64,000 nucleotides of DNA from Omphalotus guepiniiformis (GCA_028554645.1 JAQOOI010000017.1:310001-374000); one strand, 5' to 3'. Counted from the stretch's first letter, positions 21,561-32,657 are shown. The notes: a model not told the origin generated them from the sequence alone. Numbers and translations are program-made.

Positions 21561-23968
21561 TCGTCATCCGATACCTCTTCCAGGTACGCGCTGTTCTCTC
21601 GATTCCCAGTGAAGCACCTCTTGATTTCCGTTGCATTCCGTGGATCCTTGGGGTCCGTTAGAGCTATTGTAATCGTAGGTTTTACCTTCGTTTTGTCGCA
21701 AACTTCCTTCCACATGAACATTCGCATTGATCCGTCGAACCCGAAATCGAGCTGCGCTCCGTAAGTCCTCATGAAAGGTTGTCCGAGGATAATCTTATGC
21801 TTCCCGAGATTGAATCTGGAAACAAAGAGATGGTGAGAGAACTCATGTGCTCCTACCATCATAGGGACATCCGTTACGACTCCCTTTAATGGTTCAGGAC
21901 CACCATGTACCCCCTTCATTGACCATTTCATCCCTTCGAAGTCCACTGGCAAGCGTGTATCTTCGGCAAGCTCGGCCTCCATGACGTTTAATTCCGAACC
22001 TGTATCAATGAGGCAAAGGACGTCAATCCCTTTTAGGTTGATAGTCAACTTCCCTGTAGCCATTGCGTAAAGCTTGACTTCGTGCTGTAACATGACTGCG
22101 CTGGCGTATTTCCTCAGGAATTCCGACATGTCGTCCGGATGTTCACAACAAAGGTTCTCGGCTATCCAGTTGCCAGACGAGCACATGGTCATTTCGTATT
22201 CGGTGGTTTTGGCAACGTATTCCTTTCTAGTCCTAGTGGTATCCGCCATCAGTTTCTGGAGAGCGGGACTCGCACCTATGATGTCTTTTATCGGGATTGT
22301 CATTTGCACGTTCATGATAGAGTCGTATACTCTTTTGACGTCCGTGTTACTTTGAACATCCGAGGTAAAATGGTACTTTTCCTTTTTCTCATCCTTCATC
22401 TTGACGTCTTTTCCCTTGTCTGATGACGGTATTGATGCTTTCCACCCTTCAGGCCTATTGATCGGATGTTGCGGGGGCGGTATTTCGATGTCCTTCTTTC
22501 GCTTCTCGACCTGTGGAGGATCCTGTCTCGGCTCCCGGCCCTTACCTTTATCATCTTTCCTTCCAACCGGGTCGAACCTGACATTAGTGTCCCTCCCTGA
22601 TCGTAGAGCAGGTCGAGTATCATACGCGTCTAAGGCCGAAATTGCAAACTCGTCGTTCCCCAATGCACTTCCGCTCCCGTACATGAGTTCGATCGCGTTT
22701 ATTTTGGACATGTGAGGCGGGGTATCCCTAGATTGGTTTGGGCGCGCGTTTTGAACCGTATTCGCTGCTGTATGTAGATCTCGTAAGTATCCAGCCATTC
22801 CTCCAACATATCCTCCGGGAATTCGAGGAAGTGGATTGCCATCTGGTAGCACATATCTCCTAGAATCCTCGTCGAACCTAATGAGGTTTTCGCGCAAAAG
22901 TCTTGGGGTCTCGTCGCATTTAGAGGGGTGAAGCCCATGGTTGATCTCAGGTTCCTCTTTCCCACACATGAAGCATCTTCTAGCGTACGTGTTCGGCCTC
23001 GGTATATCCCTTTGAGCCATAATGGGATCCTGTATGGTCACGTTGTTCTTTCCAGAAAGAGACGTCATGAGGGACATCACCTGAGATTGGCTGATCCTCA
23101 GCTGTTCGAGTTTGCTAACCAATTCGTCCATAGATATTTGATCCCGAGCAGCTGGATCGTAAGTAACCTTCGGCGTTGCCGATATACCCATGGCCTTCTT
23201 TCTTGATCCTTCCGAGTCCAATCTCACGTCTTCCGATTTATCTTTGTCGTCCTCGTTCCTCCAGGGTTCATAAAGCAAGGAGTTTTTGTCGAATTTAGTA
23301 TAAAGGAATTTTACCGATTCTGCGATTTTGGGCGCGCGACTTCTTGACCTATTTGCCTCCGGCACGATATTGAAAAACCACTCCTTTAATTCTCTCGGAA
23401 TTCCACTAACGAAGTAGAAGTTACGTTCGCTATCGGAGAGCAGTCCGTCCTTGACTAACGGAGCAGCAAACTTCTGGAATGATTGATTATACCTGTCAAT
23501 TGCGCTTTTAGAAGAAAAGGAGGGCTTAGCGCTCTGAGTTTGGCAAAATTTGCGCAGATCCTCTACTGTCACGGTGGGAGTTTGGTCCATTGCCCCATAC
23601 AAGGAGATGAGCATTTCCTTCGCGGTGTCCCAAGATTTCAAGACCAGGTCCACATCGAACTCCGGCATATACCTCAAAGTGTCCTGTACATCTTCAGTAG
23701 CATAAAGATAAATGTAATCCACCTTTTCGTTCTCGTCCAAATTTGCTGCGTCCGCGTGTCGTTTAACAACTTCCAAGAACTGCCGAACCCTGAGACCGTC
23801 GAATAGCGGGGCTTGCTGAGTACCGGGAATTGGCATCGCGACGATGAGTTGGGTAGTAGTGGCCATATTTAGAATCGTCGACCTGGATAAAGATGAGGGA
23901 TCGGCGATACTCGGTGATGTAGAATCCGTAGTCGTGAATTCTCCTTCAATAGTCGATGGCGTTGACAT
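21551..23968 (-). CDS. gag: Gypsy gag with in-frame retropepsin
   Basis: 805 residues from an ATG at 23968. The N-terminal half is capsid-like (VRQFLEVVKRHADAANLDEN..., ATEDVQDTLRYMPEFD). A cysteine/histidine cluster (CFMCGKEEPEINHGLHPSKC) takes the place of the zinc knuckle but has non-canonical spacing. A long charged linker follows. Near the C-terminus is an aspartic protease with LIDTGSELNVM (catalytic Asp) and HKIILGQPFM (the ILG turn). Protease is thus in the gag frame rather than in pol. The protein ends VSDDEDF at the stop that overlaps the pol frame. Confidence 0.9.
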   Translation of the reverse strand: MSTPSTIEGEFTTTDSTSPSIADPSSLSRSTILNMATTTQLIVAMPIPGTQQAPLFDGLRVRQFLEVVKRHADAANLDENEKVDYIYLYATEDVQDTLRYMPEFDVDLVLKSWDTAKEMLISLYGAMDQTPTVTVEDLRKFCQTQSAKPSFSSKSAIDRYNQSFQKFAAPLVKDGLLSDSERNFYFVSGIPRELKEWFFNIVPEANRSRSRAPKIAESVKFLYTKFDKNSLLYEPWRNEDDKDKSEDVRLDSEGSRKKAMGISATPKVTYDPAARDQISMDELVSKLEQLRISQSQVMSLMTSLSGKNNVTIQDPIMAQRDIPRPNTYARRCFMCGKEEPEINHGLHPSKCDETPRLLRENLIRFDEDSRRYVLPDGNPLPRIPGGYVGGMAGYLRDLHTAANTVQNARPNQSRDTPPHMSKINAIELMYGSGSALGNDEFAISALDAYDTRPALRSGRDTNVRFDPVGRKDDKGKGREPRQDPPQVEKRKKDIEIPPPQHPINRPEGWKASIPSSDKGKDVKMKDEKKEKYHFTSDVQSNTDVKRVYDSIMNVQMTIPIKDIIGASPALQKLMADTTRTRKEYVAKTTEYEMTMCSSGNWIAENLCCEHPDDMSEFLRKYASAVMLQHEVKLYAMATGKLTINLKGIDVLCLIDTGSELNVMEAELAEDTRLPVDFEGMKWSMKGVHGGPEPLKGVVTDVPMMVGAHEFSHHLFVSRFNLGKHKIILGQPFMRTYGAQLDFGFDGSMRMFMWKEVCDKTKVKPTITIALTDPKDPRNATEIKRCFTGNRENSAYLEEVSDDEDF

Positions 23969-24060
23969 ACGATTCCTCGTGCTGTAGATTACGATCGGCT
24001 AAGAGATATAAACTCTTATTCGTGGGCCTCGGATTACCAACCCCCTGCGGTGGTCACCAC

Positions 24061-24790
24061 TGTGGAAAAGACTGTTAGTCTACCCAAAGAAATTGTCAGG
24101 GAAGTCGGTCGGGCGTGAACGACCGTAACGTAAGATGAAGAGATCTTGTATGGATCTCGACACGAGGAGCTCGGTTACCTAAAGACTGATGTCAAAGTCG
24201 ATACGGACAATAGAGACTTAACTTTTGTAGGGCTTGCTCGTTGTTGGGCTCGATGTAGGCTCAGCTCAGGCTCTTTTGAAAGGATCAATGTGGGGGTTCA
24301 AGATGAGACCAGATTATGGCTCTCCCCAGCTTTTTATACAGCAAAATGACAGTCGACAAGCGCGTGAAAACGAACGGATATGGTAAGTACGCAGCCTTGA
24401 GCCCATCGGGTTATTCCCAATAATTCCTATCACCAGCAAACGTGTCTCCGTCGGCTGACCACCAGACGACGATCCCCTGCGCGTCAACACCAGAGGGAGA
24501 CCACTCCTCCTTTCCACTTTCCCAAGGCGGGGTGCGAGCATCAGGTTCGGTGGGGCAGACTTCGACAGTGAGCCGGGTGAATCGGAGTAAGTACTGAACC
24601 TGAAGGAATCGTGTATCTGAAGTCTATAAGAAAAACATAGCGTGAACGGTAGAATATCGGAGCTGAGGTTGAAATATTGATCGGCGGACGGCAGCAGAAG
24701 GAATAAAAGAAACTAATGAAACTCGTATCTGTAAGCTTTTGGAGTATTGGAAGAGGCTCGTCGACCGTGAGGGCAGAGGACTCTTCTACA
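24061..24790 (-). repeat. Gypsy LTR, right (5' LTR of the element)
   Basis: 730 bp, appears identical to 16151-16880. It is followed directly by ACGT (24791-24794), the right target duplication. Transcription of the element should start in this LTR and run leftward, antisense to the host protease gene. Confidence 0.93.
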
Positions 24791-25431
24791 ACGTACGTAC
24801 ATTCTCTTTCCCTTTTACCCTTCTCGATCCTGGAACTTCGCAACTCATCATAACACTATCACTGGCAGCGGCACCACACTCCTCTTCTTACCAACATCAA
24901 CCTTCAACACGTACATAGCCGCGACTGGCGGTGTACTCGATGAGAATACGGGTCTTTTCTCTATCACTCAGGAACAGTTTGATAATCTTTCGAGTTTGAT
25001 TTTCACTATTGGCGGCGTAAGTATTTCTCCCAGTGGCCATACCCCCTTGTTTTTCCACATCAATCTGACATCAATACTTACTTACTACTTTTGCTACTTA
25101 CTTACCCCCCTAGACCGACTTTGAATTAACACCAAACGCTCAAATCTGGCCTCGTGCATTGAACACCGAAATTGGTGGAACGGCCGATGCTATCTACCTC
25201 GTCGCTTCTGATATCGGTAAGTAACAGTTTTGTTGTTCACCTCTTTTATCTCTTCTACATCTACTTGGTATCTGGTACTGAATCTGCGTGAACTTTTCAA
25301 CAGGCTCGGGTAATAGCTTCGACTTCATCAATGGATTCGTTTTCCTTGAGAGGTTTTACTCCGTGTTTGATACTACCAATAACCAGGTTGGGTTTGCGAA
25401 CACTGCTTTCACTAATGCGACGACGAATTAG

Positions 25432-25785
25432 GATTTAGGACTCAGGAGTTAGTAGGGGGTAAAAGGGTTTGGGCCCTGGGGGGTTGTTCTTGATCTTTGT
25501 GACGGTTTTGGCTTTGAGTGTATATCTATCAAAGTACCAAAGTTTGATTCGGAATACATATATGTATCGAGAGATTTGCTCAGTGGAACTCGAAGATTAT
25601 GGGGAATTTCACGAGGCCAGCAAGCGATTTATGTGGCGCAACAAAAACACTACAACATGAGAACATACATAAATACAGTTACCCTATCAAACACGACGTT
25701 TAGAACCGCACCAATAAATATAAGTAGCAATACAACACAACAAAAGGCCTCCAAAGTCCCATATACTCATCATTTTAAACACAAA
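25432..25785. other. Intergenic between convergent genes
   Basis: 3' flanks of the aspartic protease (plus) and the zinc-finger gene (minus). AT-rich right half; no gene seen. Confidence 0.5.
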
Positions 25786-27342
25786 TCATCTCTTGTTCTC
25801 TCCTCCAGATTCCGAGTCAGTGAAAGCTTCTTCAGCGTTACGTTGAGTACTACGAGACGACGCTTGGTGTATCAACCTCACATGCCTCAACATATTAGAC
25901 CTCACGCCAAATCGACGACCGCAACCTTCCTCCGTGCATGCGTATTCTGGTAAGCAGCACAAATCGATGCATGATACAGAGTAAAAAACCGAACAGACAG
26001 ACCTTTTTCGCCGGTATGAGTGATCATATGCGTCTATGGAGGAGAACCGATATACAGGTCAGATGTGAAGCACAGAAAGCAAAGCAAAGCAAAGCAATCT
26101 CACTTTTAACGCACTAGGCCTCAAAAACACCTTCCCACAATATGTACATTGATACGTCGCACTCGAACTCGGCCCTGATATCATGTTAAAGTTTGCGTCA
26201 AATTCTTCAAGTTCGGCCCCGGGGGAACGCGGAGAATAGTGGGTCGAGGTTGTTGGTAACCTAACTCGGAGCGGGGAGAATATGATTTGATACTTAGTGT
26301 CAAGTCTATGTAGACGGGTTGTTCCACCCAGGGAATAAGCTCACCGGGGGATTGACCTAGATCCAGGAGTTGAAGTAGATCTACTATCGCTGGGGTATGC
26401 TCGCGTTTGTGATATTGCAGATGTCGGCAAGTTCGAAGTTGTTGTTGTTGAGCCCGTATTCAGTGAAGATGAGTGACTATATGTGATGGTGTCCCGTGGA
26501 AATGACCTTCCTGCACCCGAGGTGTGGTAGGAATAGGAAGTACCCAGTATCCCAAATGCGGGAGAATTGGTAGACCCTCTCTCGTGGTCACTCACTTAGA
26601 TTTTGAATAAGTATTGTACGGCCAGTGGAAGATAAGAATGTTAGACACTCACCATGTCCGATGCTTAGGCTCTCCGTACTTGGAATAGACGTGTGGCCAT
26701 GATATCGGGAATCATAGTAATCCAAGGTGTTTCTTCGCCGCGGTTCTTGGTGAGCTGAGTAAGAGGGTACTGGATTCGGCGAAGAGGCGAAAGAACATCG
26801 ATGAGAAAGGATGATGCAGGCAATACACCTGGTGAACACGACTCACACATTTCATTTGATTGCCGATTAGATGCACTACGGGCATTAAAGCCAGATTGGT
26901 CAGTAGACGTTAGCGGGTGTCGATATGTATCGCCCGTAAGGGCAGGGCCAGATCCGACGGTCGAACTACGAGGCTGTGTAGAGGCTTTGAGTTACATAGA
27001 AAGACAAGTGAGCCACAGTAGCTGTTCTTTTCGATGTGTGTTATCGAGGAAAGGGAGAACAGAGGTGTACAAAAAGAGATGACTGTGATAATAAGCTTAC
27101 CTGAAAGACATCATGGGTTCTACCAGTCGGGCTTCTTCTAGTGTCCGAGAATCTTGAGCCCAAGGAGAGCGGATCTCTCCCGCGGCATGCGACGTCTACG
27201 ATAAAGGATCAGATAGAGGTCATTGTGATAAAGACACAAGGTAAACGACCATACCAAAGATTTCGGATATAGGGGGCAGAGTGACATCCGCTCGTCCAGA
27301 GTTTGAGTAACGGAGGTCGTTGGGATGGGAGTTCGAAGGCAT
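25786..27342 (-). CDS. C2H2 zinc-finger transcription factor
   Basis: Start ATG at 27342, exons 27255-27342, 27101-27195, 26847-26973, 26653-26754, 26345-26594, then three more to the stop at 25786. The N-terminus (LRYSNSGRADVTLPPISEIF) carries the LPPI-type motif common in basidiomycete C2H2 regulators. A Ser/Thr/Gly-rich disordered middle follows. The C-terminus has two tandem fingers: [27 protein letters not shown] and EYACTEEGCGRRFGVRSNML-RHVRLIH, each interrupted or bordered by introns. A short Ser/acidic tail (SESGGENKR) ends it. It should be a nuclear DNA-binding regulator; targets are unknown. Frame is kept over all junctions I checked, so the gene looks intact. A copia element lies ~410 bp upstream. 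Confidence 0.82.
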
Positions 27343-27376
27343 GGAGGTCTGTAGCTATCAACTCTCCCTGGCCCCT

Positions 27377-27387
27377 CTTTTATAGTC
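27377..27387 (-). promoter_or_regulatory. TATA box of the zinc-finger gene
   Basis: TATAAAAG on the minus strand about 35-45 bp before the ATG at 27342, in a context (GAC TATAAAAGAGGGG) typical of fungal core promoters. The short distance implies a short 5' UTR. Confidence 0.45.
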
Positions 27388-27747
27388 GAAGGGCTATATC
27401 ATGATCAAGGGGAAGAGGAATGTCGGATGTCGCGGATTCCTCTAGTGATCAAAGCGTCCGAAGAGATCGTATTCACAGGCAAACTTGGAGATGGGGGGTA
27501 ATCGTACGGGTACTAATACCCTGCGCGTTTCGAGCGATTGTGGGTTGATGTTGCGACGGAGCTTGGGATGAACGGAAGGATTTGTAGTTAAAGCTTGTGG
27601 TCTGTGAAGTGGGTGCGTTCATCTCATGAAGGCAATGCGGAGAAGTACTGACAGCGACGGAGGGAATCATGGTTCATAACATACCTTTAACAACATTACA
27701 AGGAGGCAAAGTAGCCCGACCTGAATACGGAGCGCCCTTGTTTGTAT

Positions 27748-27752
27748 GTATA
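27748..27752. repeat. Copia target-site duplication (GTATA), left
   Basis: GTATA before the left LTR is repeated at 32653-32657 directly after the right LTR: a 5-bp duplication as expected for Ty1/copia integration. Confidence 0.85.
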
Positions 27753-27975
27753 TGTTGAGAAATAGGTACGAGAAATAGGTACGAGGGTATGAGAGGGGTT
27801 GTAGATATTAGGGGAATAGCGGAATCGGAGGCGTTGGCTCATGCCTGTCCGGGACATACGGAATTCCTTCTTCTTTTATTTGATTTAATCATTCCATACT
27901 TATTCTAGGTTTCGTTGTCTTCACCCTCAGTCGTTTCCGCATTATTGACTGAGGTATCTAATTACGACGTCTACA
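27753..27975 (+). repeat. Copia left LTR
   Basis: Starts TGTTGAGAAATAGG and ends GACGTCTACA. It carries AAATAGGTACGAG twice in tandem where the right LTR has it once, which explains the 13-bp length difference. Confidence 0.92.
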
Positions 27976-28035
27976 GATTCGCAGTCAGATACGTAAACTT
28001 GCCTGTCTTGACATCGTCGCCACCGAGAACCCTCT

Positions 28036-31000
28036 ATGAGTTCCCTCAATAATGTTGCTGTGTTTCCGGAGGATCGACGTCTGAAGGGAATCGAGAACTG
28101 GGTAGCGTTCAAAGCTTTCCTATACAGTTCAGCTCGAAGCAAAGGCTTGTCGGCTTACCTCGAAGGCACCGTTAAGAAACCACCCGCTGTTGCCTCAGGC
28201 ACTCCCACAGCTCCACCGGCACCCACTTTCATTAACTCGTCTAATCCTTCTCACGATGAATGGCTCTTTCGCGAAGGACATGTGTCGGGCCTCATTTACC
28301 AAAACATCGTAGATCCCGGCTCCCATGGGTTAACCCTGGAAATGTCTGCTGCTGACATGTGGACGAAACTCAAAGCCAAGTTCGACATCTCCACGCAGGT
28401 ATATCAGGACATTGCGATGAAGCGTTTGGAAAACGTGCGAATGGCGGAAGGGGGGGATTTCGAGGCTCACGTCCATACTCTTCAAACTCTCCGGATTGCC
28501 GCCAAGAATGTTGGTTGCGATATCTCCGACGCGAAGATGATCTCGATCGTTTTCTCTTCATTACCGCCCACTTGGTTCACCCTGGTCCAGGCACATCAGT
28601 CCAAGAAGATACTTGAGGAAGTCATTGCCGCATTGATGGAATACTGGATGTTTACGAACAGAGACAAAGTTACCACCACGGGTGACCCTTCTGCTCTCGC
28701 TGCTACGACTTCCAACAATACCTCCAAGTTTGTGTGTTCAAATTGCGGCCGTTCTGGACATTCGGACAAGCGATGCTGGGCTGCGGGTGGCGGACTGGAA
28801 GGAAAGGGGCCCAAGTGGTACAAGGCACCAAAGGGAAAGGAGCCAGCTGCTACCGGAACCACGTCTACGGACTCGAATATCGCACCTCCTACTGCTGCTG
28901 CTATTGTCGACATTTCTCCCATCGAGACATTTGCTTTGGGGGCGAATGCAGGCGGGGGTAGGTGTCTGCTGTCGGTTCCTTGTTCCCAAACTCATCAATC
29001 TGGCTTTTCCCCTAGATTGCGAAGGGAGGATGTTAGGTTGGTGACGGAGGGTCAGGAGTCAGACATAGATACCAATAGCGCTCCCATTGCCTGTACTGTC
29101 AATGTCTCATCTGCTCCATCGAATATTATACCCACTTACCTCGATAGCGGGGCTACTGTGCACTGTTTCGTGGATCGCGCTTGTTTTGTGACATACAAGG
29201 AGGATAATATTGTCGGCAATACCCCTGATCATTCATTCAACATCGTTGGTTCAGGAACTGTCCATCTGCATGTACAATTACGGGACGGGACAGTTCACCG
29301 CATTATCTTACTGGCAGTTCATACTCCTTCATTCAAAATGAACCTCATTTCACTCCCTGCGTTAGATCTTCTAGGATGTCGTGGTACTTGGGGCGGGTCT
29401 GTCATCACTGTAATGCGCCCTAAATCTGAACAAATCATCCTTGAAGGAACGTTCTCGCACACAGAAGGATCTCGTACCCTATATGCTGTGAAAATAGTGG
29501 ATGTGACGGTAGCTGCGGCAACGGGAAGTCGTTCTCTGAACAAACCAGTCAACCTGGAAGTTTGGCACGGTCGATTTGGGCATGCGGATATTCGGTCTAT
29601 CTTGAAACTCGCTGATAGTGGTTTAATTGATGGACTCACCATTACGGACCGAAAGGTCAATGGTCTTTGCGAGGATTGCGTCTTCGGCAAGATCTCACGT
29701 CGCCCCTTTGATGATGTTGTTTCACATGAGTCGGAGCCTCTGGAACGAGTGCATCTAGATCTCTGGGGTCGTTCACGGACAAGGAGTCGAGGGGGAGCTT
29801 GGTATATGATGTTATGTGCAGACGGCGGCACGTCTATACGGATCACATATTTCCTCGAAAGCAAAGATGCTGACACCGTTCTTCAGACCTTTCGCAAATT
29901 TCACGTAATGGCGGAAAAGCAAACTGGCTGTCGCCTGAAGATTGTACGGTTTGACAAGGGGCGGGAGTTTGATAACACGATGTTTCTTGCCTATCTCGAC
30001 GAACATGGTATCCTATATGAGCGGATTCCCAAGGCTTCCTCTGCTGCTAACGGTCACGTTGAGCGGGCCAACAGAACCATTATCGAAAGGCGCTCGGACG
30101 CAGCTAGAGGATGCCCGGATGTCACACGAGTGGTGGGCCGAGTCCGCAGCTGCCCATTGCTATGTACGTGGCTTTATTCCCTCGTCGCGTCATCCCAATG
30201 TCGTTCCCTGGGTAAAGTGGTTTCGTCTTCAGCGGAAGCTCAACATCTCTCATCTGCGAAGATGGGGAAGTGATGTATGGGTGAAGGATTTAGATCGAGT
30301 GGATGGAAAGCTAGGACGACAAGGGTGGAAGGGGGTGATGGTTGGATATATGGATCAACGTGGGTATCGTGTCTTCGACCCTTCGCGACGCGCCGTATTT
30401 GAGGTGCGGGATGTTGTCTTTGAGGAAGGCGCCACACATCGCACGAGACTATCAAAATTTGATGGAGTCGATGGTATCTCCGACGACGTTCCCGACCTCT
30501 CGGCTACCGAGGATGCTAACCCCATTGATGATAGCGACAACATCGTATCTACGCCGCCGACTGTTGTTGATCAACAAGTTGCCCCACTGGGTGCCGAGGA
30601 AGCTATTCCCGATGCTGCGCCACCTCGCCGCTCTACGCGTGTTGTTCGTCCCTCGGCCGCTGAACTACGGCGATTGGAATACGTCAACCGGGAGGTTCTG
30701 GGCCGTGAAGCTGGTGCTGAATGGGCACAGGACAGTACCCGTCCCACAGCCAACTTGGCAGATTTTAGTTGTCTACCTCATCCATTAAATCCTGATCCTG
30801 ATTTCGCAGATCCTATTGCTCTTGCCAGTCTGGTGAAGGGTGGTGGTTCAGTTCGGATTCCTCGATCGTATGAAGAAGCGATGCGGGATGCGGATTTTTG
30901 GTATCCAGCCATGAAGGCAGAAATCGACACTTTGGAGAGTCGCGGATGTTGGGAGCTTGTGGATCTACCAGAAGGGGCTCATTGTGTGAATGGAATGTGG

Positions 31001-32455
31001 GTGTTTGACCTGAAGTTGGACGGGGATGGTAATATTGTGAAGCCGAAGGCACGGTATGTGGGTCGGGGTGATTCTCAAATTCCTGGTGTGGACTTCGACA
31101 AAGGTTGGGCCATGGTGGCTAGGATGGAATCAGTTCGCATGACTATGGCAGTGGCGGCGGTACGTAAACTGAAAGTTCGCCAGTTTGATTTTTCCTCCGC
31201 GTATCTCAATGGAGTCATGGATCGTCCCTTATACATGTGTCAACCGAAGGGTTTCCTCAAGCAGGGGGAGGAGTCTAAAGTATGCTTGATGAAACGTCCG
31301 TTGTACGGGTTTGTGCAGTCTGGTCATATCTGGTACAAGACACTTCAACGCGGATACGAGGATCTGGACTTCTATTCTTCAAAAGCTGACCCTTGCGTAC
31401 GCTCGCGTCAAAACTCGGATGGTTCGTTCTCTGTCACTACCACACATACAGATGATGTTTTTAGTGCGTCGTCATCGGACGAGGAGGCGGATAGATTGGT
31501 TAAGGAGTTTGCGGCGAAGTGGGATCTGAAGGAGGTGGATGACTTGAACTTACTGCTCGGACTCACTGTCGAGAAGTTCCCCAACGGCGACATTGCAATA
31601 TCTCAGTCCAAATACTTCGAGAAGGTCTTACATCATTTTGGGTTATGGGATCTATACCCACTGGATACTCCTCTTCCTCCTCGTGTACAAATCAAGGTAC
31701 GCGACGACCTATCTGACGAGGAAGCCGCCATCATGAAGGATAAACCGTTTCGACCCTTACTTGGTTGCATGTTATGGGGGAGTTCAGGAACTCGGCCCGA
31801 CATCTCGTATGCATGCAGCGTCCTGGGACAGGTACAAGCTAATCCGGCGCCGGAACATTGGGAGCTTTTGGTGGGGTTATGCAGATATGTGAGGGGGACA
31901 TTGGACTATGGGTTGAGGTATCGGTGTTCGGAGAATGTGGAGGGGAAAGGTATCAGACCTGAAGGTTTTGTGGATGCTGATTGGGCTGGATGCACAGATA
32001 CACGAAGGTCGACGTCGGGGTATGTCTTCTTTATGGGAGGTTCTCCCGTTTCCTGGTCATCGAAACGACAGCCGATTGTGGCTTTATCGTCTACGGAGGC
32101 TGAGTACATCTCCCTCGCACGGGCCGCTCAACAGACTATGTGGATGAAATCATGGCTAGATGAGATTGGGCTTTCCGAAGAGTTTCCTTTCCTGTTGTTT
32201 GGCGATAATCTTGGTTTGATTAGCCTCACGGAGACTACGAAGGCCCACGGTTTGTCCAAACACCTCGACATCCGGTTTCATTATATTCGAGATCGGGTTC
32301 ATGATGGACATATCAAGGTGTCTCATGTTTCATCTCAGGACAACCTGGCTGACATTCTTACTAAACCATTGCCGAAATCGACTCATCGTGCGCTTGTTAC
32401 GAAGCTGGGGCTGGATTGGAGACGGCATGAGGCCAGGGGGAGTGTTGAGAAATAG
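28036..32455 (+). pseudogene. Copia gag-pol polyprotein with one frame break
   Basis: ATG at 28036. Gag has a canonical CCHC knuckle (CSNCGRSGHSDKRCW). Protease has YLDSGATVHCF. Integrase has WHGRFGHADI ... CEDCVFGK (HHCC), HLDLWGRS, RFDKGREFDN and NGHVERANRT (DDE). At 30088-30094 the reading moves from frame 1 to frame 2: IIERR breaks off and ARTQLEDARMSHEWWAESAA resumes, consistent with one inserted base. RT follows (QFDFSSAYLNGVMDRPLYM; catalytic box THTDD instead of YVDD), then RNase H (DADWAGCTDTRRSTSGYVF, SSTEAEYIS, and DILTKPLP). The stop is inside the right LTR. The frame break lies inside integrase, not at a gag/pol border, so mutation is likelier than programmed shifting. Confidence 0.9.
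32433..32442 (+). other. Copia polypurine tract
   Basis: A purine run AGGGGGAG immediately precedes the right LTR, where plus-strand DNA synthesis is primed. It is also coding (the end of pol). Confidence 0.6.
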
Positions 32456-32652
32456 GTACGAGGGTATGAGAGGGGTTGTAGATATTAGGGGAATAGCGGA
32501 ATCGGAGGCGTTGGCTCATGCCTGTCCGGGACATACGGAATTCCTTCTTCTTTTATTTGATTTAATCATTCCATACTTATTCTAGGTTTCGTTGTCTTCA
32601 CCCTCAGTCGTTTCCGCATTATTGACTGAGGTATCTAATTACGACGTCTACA
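32443..32652 (+). repeat. Copia right LTR
   Basis: 210 bp, TGTTGAG...CTACA, matching the left LTR apart from the single 13-bp unit. Followed by GTATA at 32653-32657. Confidence 0.92.
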
Positions 32653-32657
32653 GTATA

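Larger units (their letters stand above)
16151..24790 (-). mobile_element. Full-length Ty3/gypsy LTR retrotransposon (8640 bp)
   Basis: Two 730-bp LTRs (16151-16880, 24061-24790) that look identical over every line compared flank an internal region coding on the minus strand. The order is gag-protease (23968-21551), RT-RNaseH-integrase pol (21554-17808) and a third ORF (17738-16893). RT before integrase defines Ty3/gypsy (Metaviridae). Flanking 4-bp ACGT duplications show a true insertion. ORFs are long and open, so the copy may be active. I could not identify a convincing tRNA primer-binding site next to the right LTR or a classical polypurine tract next to the left LTR. Confidence 0.93.
14901..25431 (+). 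pseudogene. Secreted pepsin-like aspartic protease (A1), split by a retrotransposon
   Basis: Host exons before the insertion: 14901-15186, 15258-15295, 15369-15459, 15518-15629, 15699-15862, 15930-15972, 16059-16148. After it: 24869-25016, 25114-25216, 25304-25431. The start is a signal peptide (LYTFLSLALSIIAS) and a propeptide with Lys-Arg before the mature domain. The first catalytic motif is LIVDTGSSNTW, the flap region is VQYGSG, and the second motif is GIVDT / GTTLLFLP. The second motif is split by an intron between Thr and Gly. A gypsy element (16151-24790) sits at that intron's 5' splice site: the exon ends at 16148, GT is at 16149-16150, and the LTR begins at 16151. All exons on both sides keep frame, so the gene was functional until recently. 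The allele is expected to be null unless the 8.7-kb insert is spliced out with the intron. Confidence 0.88.
27753..32652 (+). mobile_element. Full-length Ty1/copia LTR retrotransposon (4900 bp)
   Basis: LTRs of 223 bp (27753-27975) and 210 bp (32443-32652) flank one gag-pol region in the order protease, integrase, RT, RNase H, which defines Ty1/copia. LTRs match except for an extra 13-bp tandem copy in the left one. GTATA duplications flank the element. A purine tract (AGGGGGAG) abuts the right LTR. The coding region carries one frame break near 30090, so this copy is probably not autonomous. Confidence 0.93.

Noticed and set aside
18496..23806. Many plus-strand ORFs across the gypsy internal region
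   Set aside because: All lie antisense to long gag and pol frames with clear catalytic motifs.
24020..24060. Possible tRNA primer-binding site next to the gypsy 5' LTR
   Set aside because: TGG triplets occur, including in a near-palindrome, but I could not match an 8-18-base complement to a tRNA 3' end with confidence.
27473..27670. Minus-strand ORF upstream of the zinc-finger gene (ATG 27670)
   Set aside because: It could be an upstream exon, but the zinc-finger gene has its own TATA box and ATG at 27342, and no splice path joining the two was clear.
28956..29014. Intron-like segment (GTAGGT...CCCCTAG, 58 nt) inside copia gag
   Set aside because: Removing it would break the reading frame that continues into the protease, and the segment is open in the gag frame.
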